NCBI RefSeq assembly: GCF_000204645.1
Contig: NC_015422.1
Coordinates: 620,001-684,000, forward strand
Origin: Alicycliphilus denitrificans K601
GTDB taxonomy: Bacteria > Pseudomonadota > Gammaproteobacteria > Burkholderiales > Burkholderiaceae_C
Length of the DNA stretch: 64,000 nucleotides
Reading direction: 5' to 3'
The position numbers and the translations under genes were made by a program. Shown piece after piece: positions 1 through 8,899 of the stretch (its first letter is position 1; every line of letters starts with the position of its first letter). The notes under the pieces are model-generated. The model saw only the letters and a list, made by a program, of their open reading frames with translations, did not search any database and was not told the origin of the DNA.

Positions 1-37
1 CGTCGGCGAAGCCCTCAAGCGCGCAGTGGAGGCATGA
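1..37 (+). CDS. 3' end of a 2-oxoacid dehydrogenase E1 beta-type gene (partial)
   Basis: Only the last eleven codons are present, reading VGEALKRAVEA and then TGA at 35-37; the gene starts before the window. One base separates its stop from the ATG of the E2 gene. E1 beta directly upstream of E2 and E3 is the usual order of branched-chain 2-oxoacid or pyruvate-type dehydrogenase operons, and a helical Ala/Arg-rich tail fits the end of an E1 beta subunit. The assignment rests mainly on position, because eleven residues are too few to identify a family. Confidence 0.45.
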   Translation, partial: VGEALKRAVEA

Positions 38-38
38 C

Positions 39-1346
39 ATGGGTATTTACGTGATCCGCGTGCCCGATATTGGCGAGGGCATTGCCGAAGTGGAACTGGT
101 CTCCTGGCACGTGCAGCCGGGCGACAGCGTGACCGAAGACCAGCACCTGGCCGACGTGATGACCGACAAGGCCACGGTCGAGGTGCCTTCGCCCATGCAT
201 GGCAGGGTGCTGTCGCTGGGCGGCAGCCCGGGCCAGGTCATGGCCGTGGGCGCCGAACTCGTGCGGCTGGAGGTCGATGGTGAAGGAAATACGAGTGAAA
301 GCGCCGTTCATAAAGCGCCGGAAGCTACTCATTCGGTAGCGCAAGCGGCTGCGCCGACGCCCGCCGCGCCTGCGCCGGCGGCGGCGGTGGACGCGTCCAG
401 GGCGGCCCCTGCCCCCGCGCCCGTGCGCAGCGGCGCGGCGCCCCGCGCCCCCGCGGCCGTGCGCAAGGAGGGCGAGCGCCCGCTGGCCTCGCCGGCGGTG
501 CGCCGCCGCGCGCTGGACTTAGGCGTTGACCTGCGCCGGGTGCACGGCAGCGGCCCGGCCGGGCGCATCGAGCACCACGACCTGGACGCCTGGGCCGCGG
601 GCGGCGGCCAGGCGCAGGCCGGCGGCGGCTCGCAGTACGTGGAGCGCCACGGCGAGGAGCAGGTGCCCGTCATCGGCCTGCGCCGCAAGATCGCGCAGAA
701 GATGCAGGAGGCCAAGCGCCGCATCCCGCACTTCAGCTACGTGGAAGAGGTGGACGTGACCGAGCTGGAGCAGCTGCGCCAGCGGCTCAACCAGATCCAC
801 GGCGCCGCGCGCGGCAAGCTCACGCTGCTGCCCTTCCTGGCGCGCGCCATGGTGCTGGCGTTGCGCGACTTCCCGCAGATCAACGCCCGCTACGACGACG
901 AGGCCGGCCAGGTCACGCGCTACGAGGCCGTGCACTTAGGCGTTGCCACGCAGACCGACACCGGCCTGATGGTGCCCGTGCTGCGCCACGCCGAAGCGCT
1001 GGACCTGTGGGCCTGCGCCGCCGGCATCGCGCGCGTGGCCGAGGCGGCGCGCACCGGCCGCGCGCCGCGCGAGGAGCTCTCGGGCTCGACCATCACCATC
1101 ACGAGCCTGGGGGCGCTCGGCGGCATCGCCAGCACGCCGGTCATCAACCACCCCGAGGTGGCCATCGTGGGCGTGAACCGCATGGTGGAGCGCCCCATGC
1201 TGCGCGGCGGCCAGGTGGTGGCGCGCCAGCTCATGAACCTCTCGTCCTCGTTCGACCACCGCGTGGTCGACGGCATGGACGCGGCGCGGTTTATCCAGGC
1301 CGTGCGCGCGCTGCTCGAAACCCCGGCCCTGCTGTTCGTGGAGTGA
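39..1346 (+). CDS. Dihydrolipoamide acyltransferase (E2) of a 2-oxoacid dehydrogenase complex
   Basis: 435-residue E2 core enzyme that passes the acyl group from E1 to CoA through a swinging lipoyl arm. An N-terminal lipoyl domain (about 1-80) has the lipoylated lysine K44 in [12 protein letters not shown] long Ala/Pro linker follows, then the E3/E1-binding domain (about 149-185, [17 protein letters not shown]). The C-terminal catalytic domain ends with the CoA-acyltransferase motif HRVVDG, H407 and D411. A single lipoyl domain and this length fit branched-chain (BkdB-like) E2 proteins, but substrate cannot be read from sequence. It is co-transcribed with the E1 tail upstream and E3 eight bases downstream. 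Codons 161-163 and 300-302 are both TTA GGC GTT inside an identical 12-mer, unusual in a gene that otherwise uses CTG for leucine. Confidence 0.92.
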   Translation: MGIYVIRVPDIGEGIAEVELVSWHVQPGDSVTEDQHLADVMTDKATVEVPSPMHGRVLSLGGSPGQVMAVGAELVRLEVDGEGNTSESAVHKAPEATHSVAQAAAPTPAAPAPAAAVDASRAAPAPAPVRSGAAPRAPAAVRKEGERPLASPAVRRRALDLGVDLRRVHGSGPAGRIEHHDLDAWAAGGGQAQAGGGSQYVERHGEEQVPVIGLRRKIAQKMQEAKRRIPHFSYVEEVDVTELEQLRQRLNQIHGAARGKLTLLPFLARAMVLALRDFPQINARYDDEAGQVTRYEAVHLGVATQTDTGLMVPVLRHAEALDLWACAAGIARVAEAARTGRAPREELSGSTITITSLGALGGIASTPVINHPEVAIVGVNRMVERPMLRGGQVVARQLMNLSSSFDHRVVDGMDAARFIQAVRALLETPALLFVE

Positions 1347-1353
1347 AGAAGAC

Positions 1354-2751
1354 ATGACCAAGGAAATCACGACCAAGCTGCTGGTGATCGGCGGCGGCCC
1401 CGGCGGCTACGTGGCGGCGATCCGCGCCGGCCAGCTGGGCATTCCCACGGTGCTGGCCGAAGGGGCCAGCCTGGGCGGCACGTGCCTGAACATCGGCTGC
1501 ATCCCGTCCAAGGCCATCATCCACGCGGCCGAGGAGTTCGAGCGCGCGCGCCACCAGGCCGCGGGCTCGGCGCTGGGCATCCGCGTGAGCGACCCGCAGA
1601 TCGACATCGCGCAGACCGTGCGCTGGAAGGACGGCATCGTCGCGCGCCTGACGGGCGGCGTCGGCACGCTGCTGCGCAAGGCGGGCGTGCAGGTGCTCAA
1701 GGGCTGGGCGCAGATAGAGGACGGCAAGACCGCCACCGTGCAGCTGCAGGGCGGCGAGAGCGTGCGCGTGCGCTGCGAGCACCTGCTGCTGGCCACGGGC
1801 TCCGAGCCCGTGGAACTGCCCAGCATGCCCTTCGGCGGCCCGATCTGGTCGTCCACCGACGCGCTCTCGCCCGACGTGCTGCCCAAGCGCCTGGTGGTGG
1901 TCGGCGCGGGCTACATCGGGCTGGAGCTGGGCATCGCCTACCGCAAGCTGGGCGTGGAGGTCACCGTGGTCGAGGCCGCGCAGCGCGTGCTGCCCAGTTA
2001 CGACGAGGAGCTGACCGAGCCCGTGCTCCAGGCCCTGCAGAAGCAGGGCGTGGTGCTGCACCTGGGCTGCAGCGTCGCGGGCTGGGACGCCAGGCACGGC
2101 GTGCACGTGCGCAATGCGCGCGCCGACGAGTTCGCGCTGCCCGCCGAGCGCGTGCTCGTCGCCGTGGGGCGCAGGCCGCGCACCGCGGGCTTCGGGCTCG
2201 AATCGCTGCAGCTGGACATGGCCGGGCGCCACGTGGCCATCGACGCGCATTGCCGCACCTCCATGCGGGGCGTCTGGGCCATCGGCGACGTGACGGGCGA
2301 GCCCATGCTCGCGCACCGCGCCATGGCGCAGGGCGAATGCGTGGCCGAGCAGATCGCGGGCCGGAACCGCCGCTTCGAGCCCATGGCCATCCCCGCCGTG
2401 TGCTTCACCGACCCCGAGGTGGTCGTCGTGGGCCGCACGCCGGGCGAGGCGCGCGCCGCGGGGCTGGACTGCATCGACGCCGCCTTCCCCTTCGCCGCCA
2501 ATGGCCGCGCCATGACGCTGGAGTCCACCGGCGGCTTCGTGCGCGTGGTGGCGCGGCGCGACAACCACCTCATCCTCGGCTGGCAGGCCGTGGGGCACGG
2601 CGTGGCCGAGCTGGCCGCGGCCTTCGGCCAGTCCATCGAGATGGGCGCGCGGCTCGAAGACGTGGGCCACACCATCCACGCCCACCCTACGATGGGCGAG
2701 GCGGTGCAGGAGGCCGCGCTGCGCGCGCTGGGGCAGGCGCTGCATATCTGA
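1354..2751 (+). CDS. lpdA: Dihydrolipoyl dehydrogenase (E3)
   Basis: 465-residue flavoprotein that reoxidises the dihydrolipoyl arm of the E2 encoded just upstream and passes electrons to NAD+. It has the FAD-binding GGGPGG at 13-18 and the redox-active disulfide C44/C49 in [13 protein letters not shown]. The NAD-binding GAGYIG lies mid-protein, and the C-terminal dimer domain carries the catalytic His-Pro (H444) in HAHPTMGE. Length and motif order are typical of the family. Start is the ATG eight bases after the E2 stop. The E1-E2-E3 layout makes this a dedicated E3 for this complex, although such enzymes often serve several complexes. Confidence 0.95.
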   Translation: MTKEITTKLLVIGGGPGGYVAAIRAGQLGIPTVLAEGASLGGTCLNIGCIPSKAIIHAAEEFERARHQAAGSALGIRVSDPQIDIAQTVRWKDGIVARLTGGVGTLLRKAGVQVLKGWAQIEDGKTATVQLQGGESVRVRCEHLLLATGSEPVELPSMPFGGPIWSSTDALSPDVLPKRLVVVGAGYIGLELGIAYRKLGVEVTVVEAAQRVLPSYDEELTEPVLQALQKQGVVLHLGCSVAGWDARHGVHVRNARADEFALPAERVLVAVGRRPRTAGFGLESLQLDMAGRHVAIDAHCRTSMRGVWAIGDVTGEPMLAHRAMAQGECVAEQIAGRNRRFEPMAIPAVCFTDPEVVVVGRTPGEARAAGLDCIDAAFPFAANGRAMTLESTGGFVRVVARRDNHLILGWQAVGHGVAELAAAFGQSIEMGARLEDVGHTIHAHPTMGEAVQEAALRALGQALHI

Positions 2752-2764
2752 GTGGCGCGGGGGG

Positions 2765-2795
2765 TCGCTTCCTCCTTCTTCGGGGGAGGGAGCGA
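2765..2795 (+). terminator. Hairpin after lpdA with a possible glyQ promoter beside it
   Basis: Arms TCGCTTCCTCC and GGAGGGAGCGA (one mismatch) form a stem just after the lpdA stop. No T-run follows, so it is a weak terminator candidate. Six bases downstream lies TAAAAT (2801-2806), a plausible -10 box for glyQS. A second short stem, GTGCGCC / GGCGCAC, lies at 2818-2836 in the leader. These are sequence observations only. Confidence 0.35.
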
Positions 2796-2855
2796 ACACC
2801 TAAAATGTCCGGTTCGCGTGCGCCGTGCGGGCGCACTCCACCGGATTCCCCCGCC

Positions 2856-3794
2856 ATGCTGACCTTCCAACAAATCATCCTCAAACTGCAGTCCTACTGG
2901 GCCGACCAGGGCTGCGCGCTCTTGCAGCCCTACGACATGGAGGTGGGCGCCGGCACGTCGCACACGGCCACTTTCCTGAGGGCGATCGGCCCCGAGCCCT
3001 GGAAGGCAGCCTACGTGCAGCCCAGCCGCCGCCCCAAGGACGGGCGCTACGGCGACAACCCCAACCGCCTGCAGCACTACTACCAGTACCAGGTGGTCTT
3101 GAAGCCCGCGCCGGCCAACATCCTGGAGCTGTACCTGGGCAGCCTCGAAGCGCTGGGGTTCGACCTGAAGAAGAACGACATCCGCTTCGTCGAGGACGAC
3201 TGGGAGAACCCTACGCTGGGCGCATGGGGCCTGGGCTGGGAGGTGTGGCTCAATGGCATGGAGGTCACGCAGTTCACCTACTTCCAGCAGGTCGGCGGCA
3301 TCGACTGCAAGCCCGCCACGGGCGAGATCACCTACGGCCTGGAGCGCCTGGCCATGTACCTGCAGGGCGTGGACAACGTCTACAACCTCACGTGGACCGA
3401 GGGGCTGTCCTACGGCGACGTGTACCACCAGAACGAGGTGGAGCAGTCCACCTACAACTTCGAGCACTCCGACGCCGACTTCCTGTTCACCGCCTTCGGC
3501 GCGCACGAGAAACAGGCCCAGCACCTGATGGCCGAGCAGCTCGCGCTGCCCGCCTACGAGCAGGTGCTCAAGGCCGCCCACACCTTTAACCTGCTGGACG
3601 CGCGCGGCGCGATCAGCGTGACCGAGCGCGCCGCCTACATAGGCCGCATCCGCAACCTGGCGCGCGCCGTGGCCAGGAGTTACCTGGACAGCCGCGCGCG
3701 CCTGGGCTTCCCCATGGCGGCCAGGGCGCATGCCGACGAGGTGCTGGCCGAGCTGGCCAAGGTGGCGGAGCAACAGAGCAAGAAGGCTGCCTGA
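2856..3794 (+). CDS. glyQ: Glycine--tRNA ligase alpha subunit
   Basis: 312-residue catalytic alpha subunit of the bacterial alpha2beta2 glycyl-tRNA synthetase, which activates glycine and charges tRNA-Gly in the cytoplasm. The start [19 protein letters not shown], the block [20 protein letters not shown] and the motif [19 protein letters not shown] segment ([12 protein letters not shown]) are characteristic. The ATG at 2856 is the only one that gives the standard GlyQ N-terminus. glyS follows 19 bases downstream, the normal operon. Confidence 0.97.
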   Translation: MLTFQQIILKLQSYWADQGCALLQPYDMEVGAGTSHTATFLRAIGPEPWKAAYVQPSRRPKDGRYGDNPNRLQHYYQYQVVLKPAPANILELYLGSLEALGFDLKKNDIRFVEDDWENPTLGAWGLGWEVWLNGMEVTQFTYFQQVGGIDCKPATGEITYGLERLAMYLQGVDNVYNLTWTEGLSYGDVYHQNEVEQSTYNFEHSDADFLFTAFGAHEKQAQHLMAEQLALPAYEQVLKAAHTFNLLDARGAISVTERAAYIGRIRNLARAVARSYLDSRARLGFPMAARAHADEVLAELAKVAEQQSKKAA

Positions 3795-3813
3795 GCAGGA
3801 GAGAGACAACACC

Positions 3814-5979
3814 ATGACCGCAACATCCAACCTGCTCGTCGAACTCTTCGTCGAAGAACTCCCCCCGAAGGCCCTGCAAAAGCTCGGCGACGCCTTTGCC
3901 GGCGTGCTGCGCGACCAGCTCGTCGCCCAGGGCCTGGCCGCGGCCGGCGCGCCGCTCACCGCCTACGCCTCGCCGCGCCGCCTGGCCGCGCACATCGAGG
4001 GCGTACTGGCGCAGGCGTCCGACAAGGCGGTGTCGCAAAAGCTCATGCCCGTGGCCGTGGGCCTGGCGGCGGACGGCCAGCCCACGCCCGCGCTGCTCAA
4101 GAAGCTCTCTGCGCTGGGGGCCGATGCTTCGGCTGTGGCGGGCCTCAAGCGCGTGCACGACGGCAAGGCCGAGGTGCTGTACTACGAGAGCACCGCCCAG
4201 GGCGCCACGCTGGCCCAGGGCCTGCAGAAGGCGCTGGACGAGGCCATTGCCAGGCTGCCCATCCCCAAGGTCATGCGCTACCAGCTGGAGGACGGCTGGA
4301 CCAGCGTGCACTTCGTGCGCCCGGCCCACGGCCTGGTGGCGCTGCACGGCGCCGGCGTGGTGCCCGTGGCGGTGCTGGGCCTTGCGGCGGGCAACGCCAC
4401 CCAGGGTCACCGCTTCGAGGCGGCCGTGCAGCCCGTGGTGCTGCGCGATGCCGACAGCTACGCCGAGCAGCTGCGCGCGCAGGGCGCCGTGATCGCCGGC
4501 TTCGCCGAGCGCCGCGCCGAGATCGTGCGCCAGCTGAGGGCCGCGGCCGAAAAGCTGGGCGGCGGCGTCCGCCCCATCGAGGACGACGCGCTGCTCGACG
4601 AGGTCACGGCCCTGGTCGAGCGCCCCAACGTGCTCGTGTGCCAGTTCGAGCGTGAATTCCTCGCCGTGCCGCAGGAATGCCTGATCCTGACCATGAAAGC
4701 CAACCAGAAGTACTTCCCGCTGCTGGATGCCGAGGGCAGGCTCACCCACCGGTTCCTGGTGGTGAGCAACATCAGCCCGCAGGACGCGGGCGCCGTCATC
4801 CAGGGCAACGAGCGCGTGGTGCGCCCGCGCCTGGCCGACGCCAAGTTCTTCTTCGACCAGGACCGCAAGAAGACGCTGGCCAGCCGCGTCGCGCAGCTGT
4901 CCAAGGTGGTCTACCACAACCAGCTGGGCAGCCAGGGCGAGCGCGTGGAGCGTGTGCGCGCCATCGCCAAGGCCATCGGCCAGCAGCTGTTCGCCGCTTT
5001 GGCCGAACGCCATGAACTCCAGGGCACGCAAGACGGCGAGATCGCCCAGGACTGGCTGCTGACCTGCGTGGACAACGCCGCGCTGCTGGCCAAGACCGAC
5101 CTGGTGACCGACATGGTGGGCGAGTTCCCCGAGCTGCAGGGCATCATGGGCGGCTACTACGCGGTCAACGACGGCCTGCCCGACGAGGTGGCCCACGCCA
5201 TCGAGGACCACTACAAGCCGCGCTTCGCCGGCGACGAGCTGCCGCGCGAGAACGTGGGCTTGGTCGTGGCGCTGGCCGACAAGATCGAGACCCTGGTCGG
5301 CATGTTCGGCATAGGCAACCTGCCCACGGGCGACCGCGACCCGTTCGCGCTGCGCCGCCATGCGCTGGGCGTGATCCGCATGCTCATGGAAAAGGACCTG
5401 CCGCTGGACCTGGGCGCCCTGCTGGCCGGCGCCGTGCCGGCCTTCGCGGGCCGGATCGACGACCCCTCGGCCCTGCTGGCCGACTTCATCTACGACCGCC
5501 TCGCCGGCGCCCTGCGCGAGCAGGGCTACAGATCCCAGGAGGTGGACGCCGTGCTCGCCCTGCGTCCGCAGCGCTTGGCCCTGGTCGAGAAGCAGCTGGC
5601 CGCCGTGCGCGCCTTCTCGGCGCTGCCCGAGAGCCAGGCCTTGGCGGCCGCCAACAAGCGCGTCTCCAACATCCTCAAGAAGGCCGGCGGCGACGTCCAC
5701 GCTCACGTCAACCCCGAGCTGCTGCGCGAGCAGGCCGAGCAAGACCTGTACGCGGCGCTGCAGCGCTTCGTGCCCGAGGCCGACGCCCAGTTCGAGCGCG
5801 GCGATTACACCGCCAGCCTGCAGACCCTGGCCGTGCTGCGCGCGCCGGTGGATGCGTTCTTCGACGATGTGATGGTCAACGCCGAGCAGCTCGACCTGCG
5901 CCTGAACCGCCTGGGCCTGCTCAAGACCCTGCACGAGGCCATGAACCGGGTGGCCGACCTGTCGCGCCTGGCGGCCTGA
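3814..5979 (+). CDS. glyS: Glycine--tRNA ligase beta subunit
   Basis: 721-residue beta subunit of tetrameric glycyl-tRNA synthetase, responsible for tRNA recognition. It shows the typical N-terminus LLVELFVEELPPKAL, the conserved stretch KFFFDQDRKK with QLGSQGERV nearby, and a C-terminal DALR-type anticodon-binding region ending with helical repeats. The start was set at 3814 because it restores the family N-terminus and is preceded by AGGAGAG (3797-3803). An upstream in-frame extension into glyQ was rejected. Directly downstream of glyQ. Confidence 0.97.
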   Translation: MTATSNLLVELFVEELPPKALQKLGDAFAGVLRDQLVAQGLAAAGAPLTAYASPRRLAAHIEGVLAQASDKAVSQKLMPVAVGLAADGQPTPALLKKLSALGADASAVAGLKRVHDGKAEVLYYESTAQGATLAQGLQKALDEAIARLPIPKVMRYQLEDGWTSVHFVRPAHGLVALHGAGVVPVAVLGLAAGNATQGHRFEAAVQPVVLRDADSYAEQLRAQGAVIAGFAERRAEIVRQLRAAAEKLGGGVRPIEDDALLDEVTALVERPNVLVCQFEREFLAVPQECLILTMKANQKYFPLLDAEGRLTHRFLVVSNISPQDAGAVIQGNERVVRPRLADAKFFFDQDRKKTLASRVAQLSKVVYHNQLGSQGERVERVRAIAKAIGQQLFAALAERHELQGTQDGEIAQDWLLTCVDNAALLAKTDLVTDMVGEFPELQGIMGGYYAVNDGLPDEVAHAIEDHYKPRFAGDELPRENVGLVVALADKIETLVGMFGIGNLPTGDRDPFALRRHALGVIRMLMEKDLPLDLGALLAGAVPAFAGRIDDPSALLADFIYDRLAGALREQGYRSQEVDAVLALRPQRLALVEKQLAAVRAFSALPESQALAAANKRVSNILKKAGGDVHAHVNPELLREQAEQDLYAALQRFVPEADAQFERGDYTASLQTLAVLRAPVDAFFDDVMVNAEQLDLRLNRLGLLKTLHEAMNRVADLSRLAA

Positions 5980-6024
5980 CCCACGCACCGGGCCGCGCGG
6001 CATTGTCACCGGGATAATCGCGCC

Positions 6025-6600
6025 ATGAAACTCGCCATCCTCGACCGCGACGGAACACTGAACGCCCTGGGCGACGGCTTCATCGCCTCGCCGGACGACT
6101 GGGTGCCTCTGCCCGGCGCGCTGGAGGCCGTGGCGCGCCTGAACCATGCCGGCTGGCACGTGGTGCTGGCCACCAACCAGCCGGGCCTGGGCCGCGGCCT
6201 GTTCGACGCGCAGACCCTGGTGGACATCCACGCCAAGATGCACCGCCAGCTCGCCGCCCTGGGCGGGCGCATCGACGCGGTGTTCTACTGCCCGCACGCC
6301 GAGGGCGAGGCCTGCAACTGCCGCAAGCCCGCGCCCGGGCTCATGGAGCAGATCTGCGAGCGCTACGGTGTGGAAGGCGACGAGATCCTGGTCGCCGGCA
6401 GCTGCCTGGCCCACCTGCAGGCCGCGGCCGACCTGGGCGCGCAACTGCACATGGTGTGCACGGGCCGCTCGGCCCACCTGGACCCGCGCCAGCCCCTGCC
6501 GCCGGGCTGGCCCCCCGGCACGCGCGCCCATGCCAGCCTAGGGGCGCTGGTGGACTTCGTCGCCCCGCAGGACGGCGCCGCGCTGCCGGTGGTGGCGTGA
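6025..6600 (+). CDS. gmhB: GmhB-like D-glycero-heptose-1,7-bisphosphate 7-phosphatase (motif IV altered)
   Basis: 191-residue HAD phosphatase of the GmhB type, which removes the 7-phosphate from heptose bisphosphate in LPS inner-core synthesis. Motif I is DRDGT (D7, D9), motif II is ATNQPG, and the CRKPAPG lysine block is present. The zinc loop C-P-H...C-N-C (YCPHAEGEACNC) is intact. At motif IV, where the family has VGDxxxD, this protein reads AGSCLAHLQAA, so both acidic positions are replaced by Ser and His. The protein may be impaired, use other metal ligands, or have another substrate. It lies between glyS and plsC, with no other LPS-core gene nearby. Confidence 0.8.
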   Translation: MKLAILDRDGTLNALGDGFIASPDDWVPLPGALEAVARLNHAGWHVVLATNQPGLGRGLFDAQTLVDIHAKMHRQLAALGGRIDAVFYCPHAEGEACNCRKPAPGLMEQICERYGVEGDEILVAGSCLAHLQAAADLGAQLHMVCTGRSAHLDPRQPLPPGWPPGTRAHASLGALVDFVAPQDGAALPVVA

Positions 6601-6620
6601 GCCTGGAAGCTATCGAATTA

Positions 6621-6787
6621 AGAACGTGTTTACGATCTCTTCATGTTGCCCGAAGGGTTGCCCCGCAAAAACAGCGTCTGCGGCGTTGCAAATCCTCGCC
6701 GGGCCACCAGCCCGGCTGCGGTTTGCGCCTTGCAGCCACTGCCTTTGCGGGGCAACGGGCTCCATGAAAAGATCGTAAACACGTTCT
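6621..6787. repeat. 167-bp long imperfect palindrome (MITE-like element)
   Basis: The ends AGAACGTGTTTACGATCT and AGATCGTAAACACGTTCT are exact inverted repeats; pairing continues through CATG with one mismatch (24 of 25 bases). Inside, GTTGCCCCGCAAA (6657-6669) pairs with TTTGCGGGGCAAC (6743-6755). GCCGGGC and GCCCGGC pair near the centre around an ACCA loop. The whole unit can fold into one long hairpin and has no ORF. GCTATCGAATTA to its left and GAGCTGCCAGCGCTTG to its right look like halves of the dispersed repeat found elsewhere in the window, so it may have inserted into one. Similar end sequences occur at 43881 and 46927. Confidence 0.75.
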
Positions 6788-6850
6788 AAGAGCTGCCAGC
6801 GCTTGCCCCATGGGCGCTGGAGGCCAAAAACACTCAAAAACAACCTACCC

Positions 6851-7594
6851 ATGGCACTGATTCGTTCCCTCGTCCACCTGCTGGTGATGGCCGTCACCGT
6901 CATCCCCTACACCTTGGCGATCCTGCTGGTGCGCGTGCTGGGCGGAAGCCCGGCGGCGCGCTACCGCGTGGCGCGCGCGTGGCTCGCGCTGTGCGTGGAC
7001 TCGGCGCGCTGGCTGCTGGGCATACGCACGCACATCATGGGCATGGAGCACCTGCCGCAGGACCCGAAGCAGGGCGTGGTGCTCCTGGTCAAGCACCAGT
7101 CCACCTACGAGACCTTCCTCATGCCGGCCATCATGCCGCACCCCCTGGCCTACGTGTTCAAGAAGGAACTGCTGCGCATCCCGTTCTTCGGCTGGTCCAT
7201 TGGCAGCCTGGACATGATCCACATCGACCGCAAGCACGGCTCGCGCGCCTTCCACAAGGTGGTGGAGCAGGGCAAGCGCCTGCTGGCCCAGGGCACCTGG
7301 GTCATCATGTTCCCCGAGGGCACGCGCGTGGCGCGCGGCCAGGCGGGCGAGTACAAGAGCGGCGCCACGCGCCTGGCCATCATGGCCGGCGTGCCGGTGG
7401 TGCCGATCGCAGTGACGTCGGCCAGATGCTGGCCGCGCAAGGCCCTGGTCAAGCACCCCGGCGTGGTCGAGGTGTCCATCGGCAAGCCCATCCCCACCAC
7501 GGGCCGCAAGCATGAGGAGCTCATGGCCGAGGTCGAGACCTGGATCGAGTCCGAGATGCGCCGCCTCGACCCCGAGGCGTACCCGGCGGCCTGA
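6851..7594 (+). CDS. plsC: 1-acyl-sn-glycerol-3-phosphate acyltransferase
   Basis: 247-residue membrane-associated acyltransferase that converts lysophosphatidic acid to phosphatidic acid. An N-terminal hydrophobic segment (about 5-30) is followed by the acyltransferase block KHQSTYETF, a variant of the NHxxxxD motif with Glu in the acidic position. The glycerol-phosphate block FPEGTR and GVPVVPIAV come later. ATG 6851 was preferred over an in-frame upstream one at 6803 because it begins just before the membrane segment. Downstream genes are tightly spaced (3 bases to the next). Confidence 0.9.
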   Translation: MALIRSLVHLLVMAVTVIPYTLAILLVRVLGGSPAARYRVARAWLALCVDSARWLLGIRTHIMGMEHLPQDPKQGVVLLVKHQSTYETFLMPAIMPHPLAYVFKKELLRIPFFGWSIGSLDMIHIDRKHGSRAFHKVVEQGKRLLAQGTWVIMFPEGTRVARGQAGEYKSGATRLAIMAGVPVVPIAVTSARCWPRKALVKHPGVVEVSIGKPIPTTGRKHEELMAEVETWIESEMRRLDPEAYPAA

Positions 7595-7596
7595 GC

Positions 7597-8400
7597 ATGC
7601 GGCCCTTCGTGCAGCTGGCGCTGGACCTGCTGGGCGGCGGCGTCCCCGCAGCGCCGGCCCACGCACCCCGCGCGCCCGGCACGAAGCGCCAGCTGCGCCT
7701 GGGCGACGCCGTCGTACCCTACACCCTGCAGCGCGCGCGCCGGCGTTCCATAGGCTTCACCGTGGGACCGGACGGCCTGGCCGTGCGCGCGCCCGCCTGG
7801 GTCACGCTGGCCGCGGTGGACGCCGCGCTGCAGGACAAGGCCGGCTGGATCCTGCGCAAGCTCGGCGAGCAGCAGGCGCGCCGCCGGCAGCAGGAGGCCG
7901 CGCGCATCGCCTGGGGCCCCGGCGCCGTGCTGCCCTACCTGGGCGAGCCGCTGACCGTGGTGCTGGCCCACGGCCGGGCGGCGCGCGGCGGCATGCTGGT
8001 GCAGGACGCGCGCGAACTGCACCTGCCCCTGGCGCACGGCGCCGGGCCCGGGCAGGTGCGCGACGCCGTGCAGGCCTGGCTGATGCGCGACGCGCGCCGG
8101 TGCTTCACCGAGCGGCTCGACCATTTCGCGCCCCTACTGGGCGTGCGCTGGACGCAGCTGCGCCTGTCCAGCGCCCGCACGCGCTGGGGCAGCGCGCGCA
8201 CGGGCGGCTCCATCAGCCTGAACTGGCGCCTCATGCACTACCGCCCGGCCATCATCGACTATGTGGTCGCGCACGAACTCTCGCACCTGCGCGTGATGGA
8301 CCACAGCCCGCGCTTCTGGAGCGTGGTGGAAAGCGTCGTGCCCGACCACGCCGCGCTGCGCCGCAGCCTGCGCGAGCTGCCCGCGCCGCCCTGGGACTGA
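7597..8400 (+). CDS. YgjP-like (SprT-type) metallopeptidase domain protein
   Basis: 267-residue protein of the YgjP / DUF45 family. The zinc-binding motif HELSHL (about 226-231) is followed by MDHSPRFW, the second zinc-ligand region of this family. The segments RRSIGFTV and SARTRWGSAR match the conserved middle. The family is related to minigluzincin proteases, but a physiological substrate is not established. It starts three bases after plsC and is probably co-transcribed with it. Confidence 0.85.
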   Translation: MRPFVQLALDLLGGGVPAAPAHAPRAPGTKRQLRLGDAVVPYTLQRARRRSIGFTVGPDGLAVRAPAWVTLAAVDAALQDKAGWILRKLGEQQARRRQQEAARIAWGPGAVLPYLGEPLTVVLAHGRAARGGMLVQDARELHLPLAHGAGPGQVRDAVQAWLMRDARRCFTERLDHFAPLLGVRWTQLRLSSARTRWGSARTGGSISLNWRLMHYRPAIIDYVVAHELSHLRVMDHSPRFWSVVESVVPDHAALRRSLRELPAPPWD

Positions 8401-8460
8401 CCGGCAGACCCTTTCTTTCTCTTCGGGAACAGGGGGTGAAAATCGGCCAGAATTTCTTCC

Positions 8461-8895
8461 ATGAGCACGCACACCGTTTCCCCGACCGACCAGCTCCTGC
8501 CCGCCGAAGGCTACGCGGGCGACGTGAGCCCCCAACTGGCCTGGCAATGGGTGCGCGCGGGCCACGCGGTCCTGGTGGACGTGCGCAGCGACGCCGAGCG
8601 CGACTGGGTGGGCTTCGTGCCCGGCGCCGTGGCCGTCGCCTGGAAGCAATGGCCGGGCATGGTGCCCAACCCCGACTTCGACGCGCAGATCCGCGCCGCC
8701 GTGCCGCCCGGCGCCAGGGCGGTGCTGCTGTGCCGCAGCGGCGTGCGCTCGGTGGATGCGGCCCGGCGCGCGACCGCGCTGGGCATCACGGCCTACAACG
8801 TCCTCGAAGGCTTCGAGGGTAGCCTCGACGAGAACGGCCAGCGCAACCACAGGGGCGGCTGGCGCTTCCGCGGCCTGCCCTGGCGGCAGGGCTGA
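8461..8895 (+). CDS. Rhodanese-like sulfurtransferase domain protein
   Basis: 144-residue single-domain rhodanese. Conserved elements are the CH2A-like VLVDVRSDAERDWVGFVPGAV and the active-site loop CRSGVRS with catalytic C91. The tail SLDENGQRNHRGGWRFRGLPW occurs in a recognisable bacterial subgroup of small rhodaneses. It probably carries a persulfide on C91, but donor and acceptor are unknown. Preceded by a 60-base spacer with no clear terminator and facing the convergent kbp-like gene. Confidence 0.9.
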   Translation: MSTHTVSPTDQLLPAEGYAGDVSPQLAWQWVRAGHAVLVDVRSDAERDWVGFVPGAVAVAWKQWPGMVPNPDFDAQIRAAVPPGARAVLLCRSGVRSVDAARRATALGITAYNVLEGFEGSLDENGQRNHRGGWRFRGLPWRQG

Positions 8896-8899
8896 GGTT

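Noticed and set aside
3613..6531. A 972-residue minus-strand ORF opposite glyS and gmhB
   Set aside because: It has His/Ala/Gly-rich shadow composition, no family motifs, and lies fully antisense to two well-supported genes; long open antisense frames are common at this GC content.
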